A stretch of 64,000 bases of DNA from Thermaerobacillus caldiproteolyticus (GCF_013761245.1 NZ_JACDUT010000011.1:1-64000), one strand, 5' to 3'. Positions 26,573 through 36,489 are shown, numbered from the stretch's first letter. A program made the numbers and translations. The notes: generated by a model from the sequence alone, not told the origin.

Positions 26573-28543
26573 CTAGTTCATTGCGTTTTTTTGGTTCACA
26601 ATTTTATAGTAAACACTGGTAGAGGATGAATAAAACAGAAAATAGATGACAAAATACACGATCAGGACCCCTGAAATAATCGAAGTGATTTGTGGGTAAT
26701 CTTTAACCTCCTCCATCGCTGGATAACTCAAGAAAAACCAGCTGTGAAGCATGCCGAGGAGGAGCGCAGGCAAGAACACAAACAATAATTTTTTGCGAAT
26801 GACCCACTTCATTTCACTGTCATCGACTCCAATCTTTCGTAAAATCGAATATTGTCTTTGTTCTTCCGTCGCTTCTCGTAATTGCTTGAAGTAGATGATG
26901 CTTCCTAAGGCGAATACTGCGATGACCGCAAGAAAAGCAGCTGAAAATAGCAGCAAGGATGAACTTTCAATATCAATCGTATAAAGATCAACAAACGCAG
27001 CGTAGTACGCTTCTGGCGTTTTTGAAACAATGGCATGAACTTTTCGCGATAAAGCAGCAGAATCTTTGGCATCTTCGATTTGATAGATTTCGAACGAGAC
27101 AAGGGCTTTCTCCTGCTTTAGTCTTGCGAATGCTTCATCGGAAATGATCAATACGGAAGGTTTCTTACTAGCCTCACCGTTTGAGTCTGTAGCCATACTT
27201 AGTAAAGCATAGTCCTTTTTTTCAACTAGATTGAATGTCGTTTCTTCCTTAAGGTTTACTGTAAATTTTGGCTGTTTGCTTTCTGTAAACTTGATTGGTT
27301 TATATGTTCCTTGTGAAAGGACAACTGCTTCTTGATTCTGCAAATTTACTTGTTGATCATCGCCGCGCAGGCTGACGATGTCATTAAATTGTGACTCAGG
27401 GAACAGAAGGAGTTGCTCTGTAAAATTATCTGTGCCGTCAAAGGCGATTTTCCTGTCTGTAACTGGTTTTGCAGACAGCCCCTCGATTCTCTTATGATAG
27501 ATAATCGGATGATCTTTCTCAATGATTTGTTCAATTTGCTTCTGTGTTTTTTCATCCTGCGATGTAAACGCAATATCGTTCGGAAATTCTTTCCTTGCCG
27601 AATCAAATTGAACAGAATAGTTAATCGAAACGAAGCCTACTAAAAAAATGATTACCGCACTGAATAATGAAATGAAGGTGAGGTTCAAGGTATTTCCACG
27701 AATCGAAAAACGCAGAGAGGAAATCCATAGCACCTTGTTGCCCTCATGATATTTTTTCCCTTGGCTAATCTTCTCCAGTACCCAGCCGAAAAATTGACGG
27801 AAAAATAAGTATGTCCCACCGATGATTCCGACTGTCAAGGCAATCGCGCTCGCCATGGTGTATTCTTTCCAGTAAACCGAATCTCCCTCCCGACTAATGA
27901 GAAAGTAGGCTATTCCTAACAACAGGATGGATAATAACGCAAGCCATGTGGAAAACTTAAGCGGTTTTTCCATTTTGGCTTTTGCATGAAATAATTCTAC
28001 CAATTGGACCCGGCGTACACTCAGGTAGCTTTGCACACTAATAATGCCTATTAGTAATACGAATAAAAGAATGGTCAATCCCACTGCCTCGATCGGGAAG
28101 GCAAAAGAAATCACATCATCGTATTGCATCAGATTCATCAACAGCATGCCAAAGAATTTAGATAGCAACCCGCCGGCCAAAATCCCACTGACGAGTGAAA
28201 TCGCGCTCAAGAATAATGTCTCAAGAAAGACCATCAAGGCAATTTGCCGTTCACTCATTCCGTAAAGCAAATACATCCCAAATTCTTTTTTTCGCTGTTT
28301 CATAAAAAACGAATTAGCATAAAGGATGAAGAAAATAATGAACAGGAATACCACAACAGACACGACGGATACGCCGATTTGGAAATTCTCTTTATTTTCA
28401 ATGGCTGCTAAAATATCGTCGTTGAACATTAAGGATGAAAACGTAAAGTGAATGATGACCCCAATGAGCATGGAAATGAAATAGATCGAATACAGCCGAA
28501 AACTTCGTTTAATGTTGCGCCATGATAAATCGAGCAAACTCAT
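26573..28543 (-). CDS. BceB-like ABC transporter permease
   Basis: 656-residue FtsX-type permease of the peptide-antibiotic (bacitracin) detoxification group. It has ten predicted membrane segments and a large extracellular domain (roughly residues 310-520) between helices VII and VIII, the family hallmark. The N-terminus MSLLDLSWRNIKRSFRLYSI is typical. It overlaps the ATPase gene by 4 nt. In B. subtilis BceAB removes bacitracin from its lipid target and signals to BceS; here the adjacent kinase is only a relic. Confidence 0.92.
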   Translation of the reverse strand: MSLLDLSWRNIKRSFRLYSIYFISMLIGVIIHFTFSSLMFNDDILAAIENKENFQIGVSVVSVVVFLFIIFFILYANSFFMKQRKKEFGMYLLYGMSERQIALMVFLETLFLSAISLVSGILAGGLLSKFFGMLLMNLMQYDDVISFAFPIEAVGLTILLFVLLIGIISVQSYLSVRRVQLVELFHAKAKMEKPLKFSTWLALLSILLLGIAYFLISREGDSVYWKEYTMASAIALTVGIIGGTYLFFRQFFGWVLEKISQGKKYHEGNKVLWISSLRFSIRGNTLNLTFISLFSAVIIFLVGFVSINYSVQFDSARKEFPNDIAFTSQDEKTQKQIEQIIEKDHPIIYHKRIEGLSAKPVTDRKIAFDGTDNFTEQLLLFPESQFNDIVSLRGDDQQVNLQNQEAVVLSQGTYKPIKFTESKQPKFTVNLKEETTFNLVEKKDYALLSMATDSNGEASKKPSVLIISDEAFARLKQEKALVSFEIYQIEDAKDSAALSRKVHAIVSKTPEAYYAAFVDLYTIDIESSSLLLFSAAFLAVIAVFALGSIIYFKQLREATEEQRQYSILRKIGVDDSEMKWVIRKKLLFVFLPALLLGMLHSWFFLSYPAMEEVKDYPQITSIISGVLIVYFVIYFLFYSSSTSVYYKIVNQKNAMN

Positions 28544-29286
28544 CGTCGGTCGCCTCCTATGGTACCTTGAATCGTCAGGATTCGGTTGAAGAATTCCTTT
28601 TCCGATTGTTCTCCTTTAAACATTTCATTGACGATTTTTCCGTCACGGAGAAAAATCACGCGCTGGCAGTAGCTCGCTGCATACGGATCGTGGGTAATCA
28701 TCAGAACGGTTGTCTTAAAGGTTTTATTGAGCAATTGAATTTGTTCTAGTAGTTGGGTAGCAGATCGGGAATCAAGTGCACCCGTCGGCTCATCGGCAAA
28801 CACAATCGCAGGATTGGTAATGAGCGCCCGCGCTGCAGCCGTGCGCTGCTTTTGGCCACCGGAAATTTCAGACGGATAATGATGTAAAATCGATTCAATA
28901 TTTAACACTTCAATCAATTTTGCTAATCGCTGCTCCATTTCTGCGACAGGTGTTTTTTGTAACGAGAGCGGCAGCAGGATATTTTCTTTCACCGTCAAGG
29001 TATCCAGTAAGTTGTAATCTTGAAAAATAAATCCCATTCGTTTTTGACGGAATTCTCGTAAGTCTTTCTTTTTCATATCTAACAGCGATTTTCCCTCGAT
29101 CCAAACATCCCCGCCATCAAAGCTGTCAATCGTTGAGAGGGTGTTCATTAATGTCGTTTTCCCAGAGCCAGAAGGCCCCATAATCGCGGTGAACTCCCCT
29201 TGTTCAATTGTCAAGTCAATATTTTTTAAGACTTGTGTTTTTCCGTAAGATTTCGATAAGTTCTTTGTTTGTATAATTTTAGCCAT
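28540..29286 (-). CDS. BceA-like ABC transporter ATP-binding protein
   Basis: Energises the adjacent permease. Walker A GPSGSGKTT, signature SGGQKQRTAAARAL, Walker B IVFADEPTGALDSRS and the switch His MITHDPYAA are all present. The start is placed at ATG 29286 because aaggagga lies 8 nt upstream; the frame continues upstream to 29340, but that sequence is duplicated regulatory DNA. About 248 residues, the usual size. Confidence 0.93.
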   Translation of the reverse strand: MAKIIQTKNLSKSYGKTQVLKNIDLTIEQGEFTAIMGPSGSGKTTLMNTLSTIDSFDGGDVWIEGKSLLDMKKKDLREFRQKRMGFIFQDYNLLDTLTVKENILLPLSLQKTPVAEMEQRLAKLIEVLNIESILHHYPSEISGGQKQRTAAARALITNPAIVFADEPTGALDSRSATQLLEQIQLLNKTFKTTVLMITHDPYAASYCQRVIFLRDGKIVNEMFKGEQSEKEFFNRILTIQGTIGGDRR

Positions 29287-29379
29287 TGTTTTGTCCTCCT
29301 TCACCACTATACTATACCGACTCATTTGCCCGCCAACCATGACAGGTGTTAGTGCTATTTTCTCCGGCTGTTAATTGCT

Positions 29380-29712
29380 TTTTGCTGTTCTGTATCCTTT
29401 TAAGAACATATTCATTCATATTGTTTTCCCTCCCTAAATCATACTTTTACAACGTGTTCAAAAGAATGATAGTTATCATCAACCATCCGTTTGAATCTAA
29501 AGAATTCAAGACTATGCATCCTTGAACTTCTTTTTTCATTTTGAACACTTTTTACTATAAGGAGAAAAACATAAGAAAGGCTTAAGATAAATCTTAAGAA
29601 AACCTTAAGTTTTAAGTCGATATCCCATTCCCCAAATCGTTTCGATATACTCTTCATTCGGATTCACTCTCGAACAAATTGGCTTTTGTGAATAAATTCT
29701 TGGGGGAGAACA
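29380..29712 (-). pseudogene. Inverted duplicate of the response-regulator 3' end and its downstream promoter
   Basis: Read on the minus strand, 29605-29712 matches 3' parts of the response-regulator gene at 30566-31258: the IETIWGMGYRLKT end and the segment near KKVFTKANLFES, with an internal deletion. 29440-29604 copies its downstream region with TTAAG repeats, and ~29390-29440 copies the start of the ABC gene (MNEYVL). It therefore forms the promoter region of the BceAB-like genes. Confidence 0.75.
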
Positions 29713-29866
29713 TGGATCTGAACATGGTTGGAATTTCATGCTCATGGGACTTAAGGAATTAGTTGAAACAGGAAAAATTAGCTATAAAGGATAATAATCG
29801 TTTGAGCAATCAAAAGTGGTTACAGCGCCTTCAAATATGGACAACGGGCGAGTGTGTTACGTTCGT

Positions 29867-29907
29867 TATTCCAGAAAAGGGCGCTTTTCTTGAGCAAAGA
29901 AAAGATC
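29867..29907. repeat. Dispersed intergenic repeat, copy 2
   Basis: attccagaaaagggcgcttt then tcttgagcaaag; see copies at 25961 and 37083. The region 29713-30065 otherwise holds no recognisable gene; a hairpin with gactctcc/gggagagt arms lies at 29989-30043. Confidence 0.4.
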
Positions 29908-30069
29908 TTTTTTCTTGTATATCAAGGGTTCCCACGGTTCGATAATTTGTTATTGTCTGCGATTGTTGAATAATTTGCGTATAAAAAAGACTCTCCTGGA
30001 GCATAATAGATCTAAATTAATTGATTTATAACATGGGAGAGTGAAAGATTAATATTATTATCAGGATCT

Positions 30070-30547
30070 TAAGAAAAGTATCAATTAGATAAAAAAATTG
30101 AGGGATATTCACCTCTTACATTAAAAACATATTGTTTTCAAAATACTCTCTTGTTACGATTTTTCGGTGATATTAAGATCGGTGAACTTACTACAGAGAA
30201 ATGAAAAGGGTACCTAATACAGGTTGGAGAACACTTAAAGTGTCTAGTTTAGAACACAGGCTTCGTTGCATTAAATCACTAAATCACTATTCAAATGGAC
30301 ATATAATGAGGGCTTTATTCCTAAAAACCCTGCTGCAAAATTAAAAGAACCGAAATTAGGAAAAAGAATTCCAAAATTCCTTTCAGAACTAGAGATTGAG
30401 CATCTCAGGGAAGCTTGTCATACCTCCATTGAAATGCGTTATTTGAATTTTTGTATTCTACTGGCTGCCGTATTGGGAAAGCCGTAAAATTAAATCGTGA
30501 TGATATTAATTTCTCAACGAATTCAGTTATTGTACATGGGAAAGGTG
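30070..30547 (+). pseudogene. Tyrosine recombinase (phage-type integrase) relic
   Basis: Several frames together spell an integrase: an N-terminal SAM-like domain (GYSPLTLKTY, FFGDIKIGELTTEK) and the start of the catalytic domain (YSTGCRIGKAVKLNRDDINF then VIVHGKGD), interrupted by stops and frameshifts. It breaks off at HGKGD, directly before the response-regulator start, so the catalytic His/Arg/Tyr part is lost. Confidence 0.75.
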
Positions 30548-30565
30548 ATAGTGAGGGTGAATAAG

Positions 30566-31258
30566 ATGAATGATTCAGTAAATATTTTAATAATTGAAGA
30601 TGATGAGGATATTAATCGATTACTTTGTAATATTATCAGCAAAAACGGTTATACTCCTAAGCCCGCTTACTCTGGGACTGAGGCGATCATTTATTTAGAA
30701 AGTCAAAAATGGGATTTGGTCCTGCTTGATTTAATGCTTCCTGGTTTGTCTGGCGAAGAAATTCTAAGGAAAGTAACGAAAGAGAGTAATGTTCCTGTCA
30801 TTATTATTTCTGCAAAGCTGGAAACACAAACAAAAATCGATGCTTTGAGGGCTGGGGCGGATGACTATATTACGAAACCTTTCGATATTGAAGAGGTTTC
30901 TGCCAGAATCGATTCTTGCTTAAGAAGATATCGACGTATGGCGGATATGCCAACAACCAATCAGATTCGCCATAAAGATCTTGTAATGGATACAGATGCA
31001 AAAAAAGTGTTTGTGAATGGGAAAGAGCTAAAATTAACAGCGCGTGAATATGAGATATTGTTTCTATTGATGTCCTCCCCCAAGAAGGTATTCACAAAAG
31101 CTAATTTGTTCGAGAGTGTTTGGAAAGAGGAATTCTACGGGGACGATAATACGATTAATGTTCATATGAGTAATTTAAGAAGGAAGCTCTCGAAAGCGAA
31201 TCCGAATGAAGAGTATATCGAAACGATTTGGGGGATGGGATACCGACTTAAAACTTAA
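30566..31258 (+). CDS. OmpR/PhoB-family response regulator
   Basis: About 230 residues. The receiver domain has the acidic pair (IIEDDED), phosphoacceptor Asp in LVLLDLMLPGLSG and Lys in DDYITKPFD. The C-terminal winged helix has LTAREYEILFLL and NTINVHMSNLRRKL. The start at ATG 30566 follows gagggtg; upstream frame belongs to the integrase relic. It is the first gene of a cluster with ABC ATPase, ABC-2 permease and histidine kinase, a layout known for lantibiotic/bacitracin-type resistance. It probably binds the TTAAG repeats right after its stop. Confidence 0.93.
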   Translation: MNDSVNILIIEDDEDINRLLCNIISKNGYTPKPAYSGTEAIIYLESQKWDLVLLDLMLPGLSGEEILRKVTKESNVPVIIISAKLETQTKIDALRAGADDYITKPFDIEEVSARIDSCLRRYRRMADMPTTNQIRHKDLVMDTDAKKVFVNGKELKLTAREYEILFLLMSSPKKVFTKANLFESVWKEEFYGDDNTINVHMSNLRRKLSKANPNEEYIETIWGMGYRLKT

Positions 31259-31318
31259 GGTTTTCTTAAGGTTTTTCTTAAGCTTTTCTTATGTTTTCCT
31301 TCTTATAGTAAAAGGGTG
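31255..31318 (+). promoter_or_regulatory. Direct-repeat operator and promoter of the ABC-kinase genes
   Basis: TTAAG occurs at 31255, 31266 and 31278 with a fourth imperfect copy (TTATG) at 31289, an 11-12 bp period as bound by OmpR/PhoB-type dimers. A TATAGT -10-like box lies at about 31313, upstream of the ABC gene at 31375. The same array is present in inverted orientation upstream of the BceA-like gene. Confidence 0.65.
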
Positions 31319-31374
31319 TTCAAATGAAAAAGAAGTTCAAGGATGCATAGCCTTGTTTAGGGAGGGAAAACGAT

Positions 31375-32298
31375 ATGAATGAATATGTTCTTAGAACTAA
31401 CAATTTATCTAAGAAATATCATAATAAAATGGCTCTTAATAAAGTGAATTTATCGATAAAAAAGGGATCCATTTATGGTTTGATTGGGCAAAATGGGGCT
31501 GGAAAATCAACGTTAATTCGCCTCATAACTGGTCTTGCCTATCCGACAACTGGGACGATTGAGTTATTTGGAAAGAGCAATGAACGAGAGTTGGTCGAAG
31601 TAAGAAAACGAATCGGGACAATCATTGAGGGTCCTGCTTTATATCCGCATATGACGGCTTCTGAAAATTTAGAAGTACATCGGCTTTTAAAAGGGATACC
31701 TGGGAAGGAATGTATTGAAAAAACACTTGCTCTAGTAGGTTTACAGGATACAGGGAAAAAGAAAGTCAAGAATTTTTCTTTAGGGATGAAGCAGCGTCTT
31801 GGACTTGCCATCGCTTTATTGGGAGATCCTGAATTTTTGATTCTTGATGAGCCCATCAATGGATTAGATCCAATGGGAGTAGTCGAAATACGAGGATTAT
31901 TAAAGAAGCTTAATCAAGAGTATGGAATTACGATCTTAATTTCAAGCCATATTTTAAGCGAACTTCATTTATTAGCAACCCATTATGGAATCATTCATAA
32001 TGGGGAATTGTTAGAGCAGTTATCGGCAAAAGAACTAAATGAAAAATGCCAGCAATACTTGCATATTAAAGTAGATAATCCAAACAAAGCGGCAACCGTT
32101 ATAGAAAGGCATTTTGCCACGCAAGATTTTGAAGTAATGCCAGACGGATCGATTAAGTTGTTTGCATATGTAGATTTACCAGGGGAAGTTTCAAAAGCCC
32201 TAACAAATGAGGGATTGGTTATCGAACAATTTATGCCAATGGGAGAAGATTTAGAAACCTACTTTACCAATCGCATCGGAGGTGTACAGCATGGGTAA
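31375..32298 (+). CDS. ABC transporter ATP-binding protein (bacitracin/lantibiotic immunity type)
   Basis: 307 residues. Walker A GQNGAGKSTL, signature FSLGMKQRLGLA, Walker B FLILDEPINGLDP and H-loop ILISSHILSEL. The C-terminal ~80 residues form the extension seen in BcrA/LanF-type ATPases. Ribosome-binding site ggaggg. Its 3' end overlaps the permease start. Probably exports or expels a membrane-active peptide antibiotic; substrate unknown. Confidence 0.92.
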   Translation: MNEYVLRTNNLSKKYHNKMALNKVNLSIKKGSIYGLIGQNGAGKSTLIRLITGLAYPTTGTIELFGKSNERELVEVRKRIGTIIEGPALYPHMTASENLEVHRLLKGIPGKECIEKTLALVGLQDTGKKKVKNFSLGMKQRLGLAIALLGDPEFLILDEPINGLDPMGVVEIRGLLKKLNQEYGITILISSHILSELHLLATHYGIIHNGELLEQLSAKELNEKCQQYLHIKVDNPNKAATVIERHFATQDFEVMPDGSIKLFAYVDLPGEVSKALTNEGLVIEQFMPMGEDLETYFTNRIGGVQHG

Positions 32299-33055
32299 CC
32301 TTATGAAAACAGAATGGTATAAATTAAGAAAAGATCGATCTTTTTGGGTACTAACATTGTTCTTAATTGCTTTCGCTGTTCTGTATCCTCTTGATCAAAT
32401 GCGATTATTTGAAGGAGTTTCTAACTTACCTAGTGGAAATGACTTCTATCGGGGTTACGTTCTTTCAATCAACGATCAAATAGTAAGGCTTTTTCCAGCT
32501 ATTTTAGCGGGTTTCTTTATTGCAAGTGAATATTCGATGGGAACGATGAAAAATATCGCTTCTTCTGGCAATAGTAGAATACGAATTTATTTTGCTAAGT
32601 TGACTGTGTTTTCGATTGGATCCATCATAATTTTATTAATATTACCGATTTTAATGACGGGCGCTAGTGCTATTTATTCGGGTTTCAATATCATGCCTGA
32701 ATGGACGTTTTTTTTCCAAACTATTGGATTAATTACGCTTTATGCAGCAGCCTTCGCCTCAATTATGGCGCTCTTTTCGGTCATTTTTACTGACAGTGGA
32801 AAGGCTATAGCATTTCTACTTTTGTTCTTTGGACTTATCGGGAGCTTGTTAGAGTTTTTAAGTGCTAAAGTTTCGTTTTTGGAACCTATCATTACTCATT
32901 CTATATTTATGTCACATGAATCAATATTAACCATTGATCAGATAGGTCATTGGAACGGTGATGATGTGTTAACTTTTATCGTTGTTCCAATCTTGACATT
33001 CCTAGTATTCGGGATTTTAGGAAGTTTCATTTTTAGAAAAAAGGAAATTAAGTAA
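32291..33055 (+). CDS. ABC-2 type permease (antibiotic immunity type)
   Basis: About 254 residues with six hydrophobic segments, e.g. FWVLTLFLIAFAVLYPL and SIGSIIILLILPILMTGASA. It opens MGNLMKTEWYKLRKDRSFW, typical of BcrB/LanE-type permeases. Start chosen at ATG 32291, which has ggaggtg upstream; the preceding in-frame codons overlap the ATPase gene. It partners the ATPase encoded just before it. Confidence 0.88.
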   Translation: MGNLMKTEWYKLRKDRSFWVLTLFLIAFAVLYPLDQMRLFEGVSNLPSGNDFYRGYVLSINDQIVRLFPAILAGFFIASEYSMGTMKNIASSGNSRIRIYFAKLTVFSIGSIIILLILPILMTGASAIYSGFNIMPEWTFFFQTIGLITLYAAAFASIMALFSVIFTDSGKAIAFLLLFFGLIGSLLEFLSAKVSFLEPIITHSIFMSHESILTIDQIGHWNGDDVLTFIVVPILTFLVFGILGSFIFRKKEIK

Positions 33056-33070
33056 GAGAGTGGGCGGGTG

Positions 33071-33973
33071 ATGTATATGATTTATGTAACGATAGTATCT
33101 ATTACGGTTTTATTATATGTTCTCACCCGTCTATATTTTTTAAAAAAGGAAATCAAAAGAGCAACTCGACAACTCAATGCATTAAACAAAAATAGTACAG
33201 AAAAGAAAATAGATATTCGCTATTTTGATAGAGATTTTGAGAAGCTGGCAGAGGAAATTAATAACCAAATTGATTTAACAAAGAAAGCAAAAGCAGAAAA
33301 GCGCATGACTGAAAATGAGTTAAAACAGGCGATATCATACATCTCACATGATATTCGCACCCCTATGACCTCGATATTGGGGTATATTCAATTGTTAGAA
33401 TCAGATGAAATAACTCCAGAGATGAGAAAAGAATATACCCGTATCATTAAAAATGGTGCAATGAGATTAAAGGTTTTACTTGATGATTTTTTCGAACTCT
33501 CGATTATCGAACAAGCAGATTATCCAGTAAAAATGGAAATGATTAAATTAAATCATTTGATATTAGAGGTACTATTAGGATTTTACGAGGAATTTAATAA
33601 AAGAAATCTAGAGCCAACTATCAATATTCCAGATCATGATATCATCATTATGGCCGATCTATCTGCCGTTAAACGAGTCATAGAAAATTTAGTAGTAAAT
33701 GCGATTAGACATTCAAGCGGAAATGTAACGATCCAGCTTGAAAAATTGAACACATCCGTTCAACTGACAATTAGTAACTCGGTTCACCAGTTAAGTGAAC
33801 AAGATTTAGATCATATGTTTGACCGTTTTTATAAAGCAGACCAAACAAGGACTGGAAAAGGTACAGGCCTAGGTTTACCGATTGCGAAAAGTTTAATGGA
33901 AAAAATGAACGGGAGCCTTACTGCTGAGTTAAAGGAAAACCAATTATTTATGAAGTGTGAATGGAAATATTAA
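33071..33973 (+). CDS. Sensor histidine kinase
   Basis: About 300 residues with one N-terminal membrane helix (IYVTIVSITVLLYVLTRLYF), a coiled linker, the HisKA box SYISHDIRTPMTSILGYIQL (phospho-His) and the HATPase domain with N box ENLVVNAIRHSSG and G box GTGLGLPIAKSLMEK. It lacks a large extracellular sensor, typical of intramembrane-sensing kinases working with an ABC transporter. The start is uncertain among 33068, 33071 and 33077. It completes the regulator-transporter-kinase cluster. Confidence 0.9.
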   Translation: MYMIYVTIVSITVLLYVLTRLYFLKKEIKRATRQLNALNKNSTEKKIDIRYFDRDFEKLAEEINNQIDLTKKAKAEKRMTENELKQAISYISHDIRTPMTSILGYIQLLESDEITPEMRKEYTRIIKNGAMRLKVLLDDFFELSIIEQADYPVKMEMIKLNHLILEVLLGFYEEFNKRNLEPTINIPDHDIIIMADLSAVKRVIENLVVNAIRHSSGNVTIQLEKLNTSVQLTISNSVHQLSEQDLDHMFDRFYKADQTRTGKGTGLGLPIAKSLMEKMNGSLTAELKENQLFMKCEWKY

Positions 33974-34136
33974 TCGCGAATGAAACCAAACCATACTCTA
34001 GAGTTCTGGTCTGGATATCATATCCATACGAGTTCCACAAAATCTAAAAATAGCTAAGGGAAACGAATACTTATTAGAGGTCGATTTTTGATAACCCATT
34101 GATTAATTATTTTATAAATCAGTTGATGATTTTTTG

Positions 34137-34170
34137 GCAGAAGTATAATGCTTCTGTTTTTTATTTTTTT
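34137..34170 (+). terminator. Terminator downstream of the kinase cluster
   Basis: cagaag/cttctg stem with a T-rich tail of more than 12 bases. Confidence 0.65.
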
Positions 34171-34933
34171 ATATTCATAAAAAATTGCTCTAACTTATGA
34201 TTGAATCAAATTCTTCAATATGTGAAGGATCTAAGCAAATTTGCATAATCGAAATAGAAGAATCTTATGTTTTGGTTTTATTGTAGATATTGATGCTCAT
34301 ACGTCTTTTCCTAAGAAAGAGCTTGACACTACATTAGATATAGTAATTAAACAAATACTATTTGTTACATATGGAAAGGTTTGCTTCAAAAATGTGGGCG
34401 AGAATCTAAAATTGAATCAATTTCAGAGCAGTTGTGTGTGACACCAACTAAAGTTAAAAAGCTCTAATGTAATGTTAAAATTAGTCACGATGCTTATAAA
34501 AAACATTACGATGTTCTGAAATTCGTTTAGATCCTGTTTTTACAGGGGCTTTTTTATTAAACTAAAGGACAGGTTAGTGAATGAAGGTTATTGAAAAATT
34601 ATGTCGAACTAATGTAATACTTAAACATTTTAGTACATAACGAGTGTGGGTAAGGATGGTAAGAATGTTCGCTGACAGGTGCAAGAGTTAAAGATTCCAC
34701 TGCTGTTGTTTGCACTGTTTTGTTGAGTCACTAACTGGCAGTTTATTGAAAATGGCACTATTTTAAATGACTTCGCTTGATGCCCAAATCCATTTTAGAT
34801 TATAAGGGTGATTAAAAGTTTGAGATTTTCAAATATTGTACTATGATAAATTTAATTCCATTATTTGAGTTGAGCAATGGTATAGAGAGCAGTGTCCCTT
34901 GTTCTTACACAATTTACCTAAGGAGTGGTAGAG
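34171..34933. other. Intergenic stretch without a recognisable gene
   Basis: Only short open frames occur, e.g. 34241-34441 (66 residues); they lack a ribosome-binding site or known motif. A hairpin with gatcctg/cagggg arms and a T-run lies around 34530-34557. It looks like decayed coding DNA but I cannot name it. Confidence 0.5.
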
Positions 34934-36136
34934 ATGGCACGTGTTTTATTTATTAATGGTGGATCAGAAGGACATATCAATCCGACTATTGGAGTTGTGC
35001 AAGAGCTTATTTCGCGTGGAGAAGAGGTCGTGTACTTTACGATTGAAGCGTTTAGAGAGCGGATTGAGAAGACGGGAGCTACTGTACGAACATTTGACGG
35101 TCAAAAATTTTTAAAAGCCTTTCTTTCGGGTGGAAGAAATTATTTACTTGAAAGAATCAACGGTCTTTTACGTACGGCAGATATCGTCATACCTAGCGTT
35201 CTTGAACAGATCAAAGGGGAGCATTTTGATTACATCATCCACGACTCCATGTTTGGTTGTGGACGTTTACTTGCCCAAATCCTTAAGCTTCCCGCAATCA
35301 ATTCTTGTACTTCTTTTGCGCAGACAAAAGCATCATTCGATAAAATGCTGGAGCAGCTTTCTAAAGAAATTCCTACAGAAATAGTTAAACCTATAGACGA
35401 TGAATTTCAACACCTGACGGCCAAGGTGAAGGAAAAATATGGTGTAGAGATCCATTCTCCTTACGAAGTTTTTTGTAATCCTGCACCACTTACCATCGTT
35501 TATACAACTAGGGAGTTTCAACCTTTTGGAGAAACATTCGAGCAAACTTACAAATTTGTAGGTCCATCCATCTCTTCACGATTAATGGAAGAAAACTTCG
35601 ATCTTACTGCAATAAAGGGGAAAAGCCCGATTTACATTTCACTGGGTACGGTCTTTAACCAAGCAATTGATTTCTATAAGCTTTGTTTTAAGGCATTTGG
35701 GAACACTGATCATACTGTTGTCATGTCTATTGGGAAACAAAATCAAATATCTGATTTGGGGGAGATTCCTAAAAACTTCATTGTAAAAAATTATGTTCCG
35801 CAAACTGAGGTGCTGAAATACAGTAAATTATTTATTACACATGGTGGAATGAACAGTACCAATGAAGGTCTCTATTATGGGGTTCCGCTAATTGTAATTC
35901 CACAAAGCGCGGATCAGCCGATCATTGCCGGGCAAGTTGCCAATATCGGAGCCGGTATTAAATTACAAATGCAAAGCTTGACTGCAAATCAACTACGTGA
36001 AGCTGCAGATCATGTGTTAAATCACCCATCTTTCCATCAGACTGTTGCAAATATTAGGGAATCCTTTCAAAAATCGGGTGGGTATCACCAAGCTGTTGAT
36101 GAGATTTTCGAATTTAAAAGTCAGTATGGTATCTAA
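34934..36136 (+). CDS. Macrolide-type UDP-glycosyltransferase (MGT/YjiC family)
   Basis: Transfers a sugar from a UDP donor to a hydrophobic acceptor; relatives inactivate macrolides or glycosylate flavonoids and surfactin-like molecules. About 400 residues of GT1 fold: N-terminal ARVLFINGGSEGHINPTIGV with catalytic His, and a C-terminal nucleotide-binding signature FITHGGMNSTNEGLYYGVPL then VIPQSADQP. The start at ATG 34934 has aaggag 8 nt upstream. Single-gene unit; its acceptor cannot be inferred. Confidence 0.92.
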   Translation: MARVLFINGGSEGHINPTIGVVQELISRGEEVVYFTIEAFRERIEKTGATVRTFDGQKFLKAFLSGGRNYLLERINGLLRTADIVIPSVLEQIKGEHFDYIIHDSMFGCGRLLAQILKLPAINSCTSFAQTKASFDKMLEQLSKEIPTEIVKPIDDEFQHLTAKVKEKYGVEIHSPYEVFCNPAPLTIVYTTREFQPFGETFEQTYKFVGPSISSRLMEENFDLTAIKGKSPIYISLGTVFNQAIDFYKLCFKAFGNTDHTVVMSIGKQNQISDLGEIPKNFIVKNYVPQTEVLKYSKLFITHGGMNSTNEGLYYGVPLIVIPQSADQPIIAGQVANIGAGIKLQMQSLTANQLREAADHVLNHPSFHQTVANIRESFQKSGGYHQAVDEIFEFKSQYGI

Positions 36137-36365
36137 ATAAAGAAATTTCACGGCTGCCATTATTGTTGACTTTTTCTTAGTGGTACAGCAACTTCTTTTA
36201 AAAGCTGGATTGTGAAATTTATACTTAAATTAACAGATGCTTTAGTTCAATAAGAACTTATAAAAATGAATAAACTTTTTCATAAAGAAGTTACTCGCTC
36301 CATTAAATAAGAACATGTATTGATTCACCTTTTTTCAAAGTGCCCTATTTTTTATATTAAGGTTG

Positions 36366-36402
36366 AACCTCTCGGGTAATATATCCGCGAGAGGTTGTTT
36401 TT
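36366..36402 (+). terminator. Terminator
   Basis: aacctctcg/cgagaggtt stem with T-run, in the 353-bp gap between the glycosyltransferase and the acetyltransferase genes. The rest of the gap shows no gene. Confidence 0.75.
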
Positions 36403-36489
36403 AATTTTCGGATTTGTTCAAAAGAAAAGCGCATTTTATAGTCACTCATCCATATTTTGCAGGGTGATGCAGTAAAGGTGGGAACTGCA

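Noticed and set aside
27346-28749. Several short frames over the BceAB-like genes
   Set aside because: Shadows of the intact minus-strand transporter genes.
29439-29657. 72-residue minus-strand open frame
   Set aside because: Lies in the duplicated operator and a frameshifted response-regulator end; no start signal.
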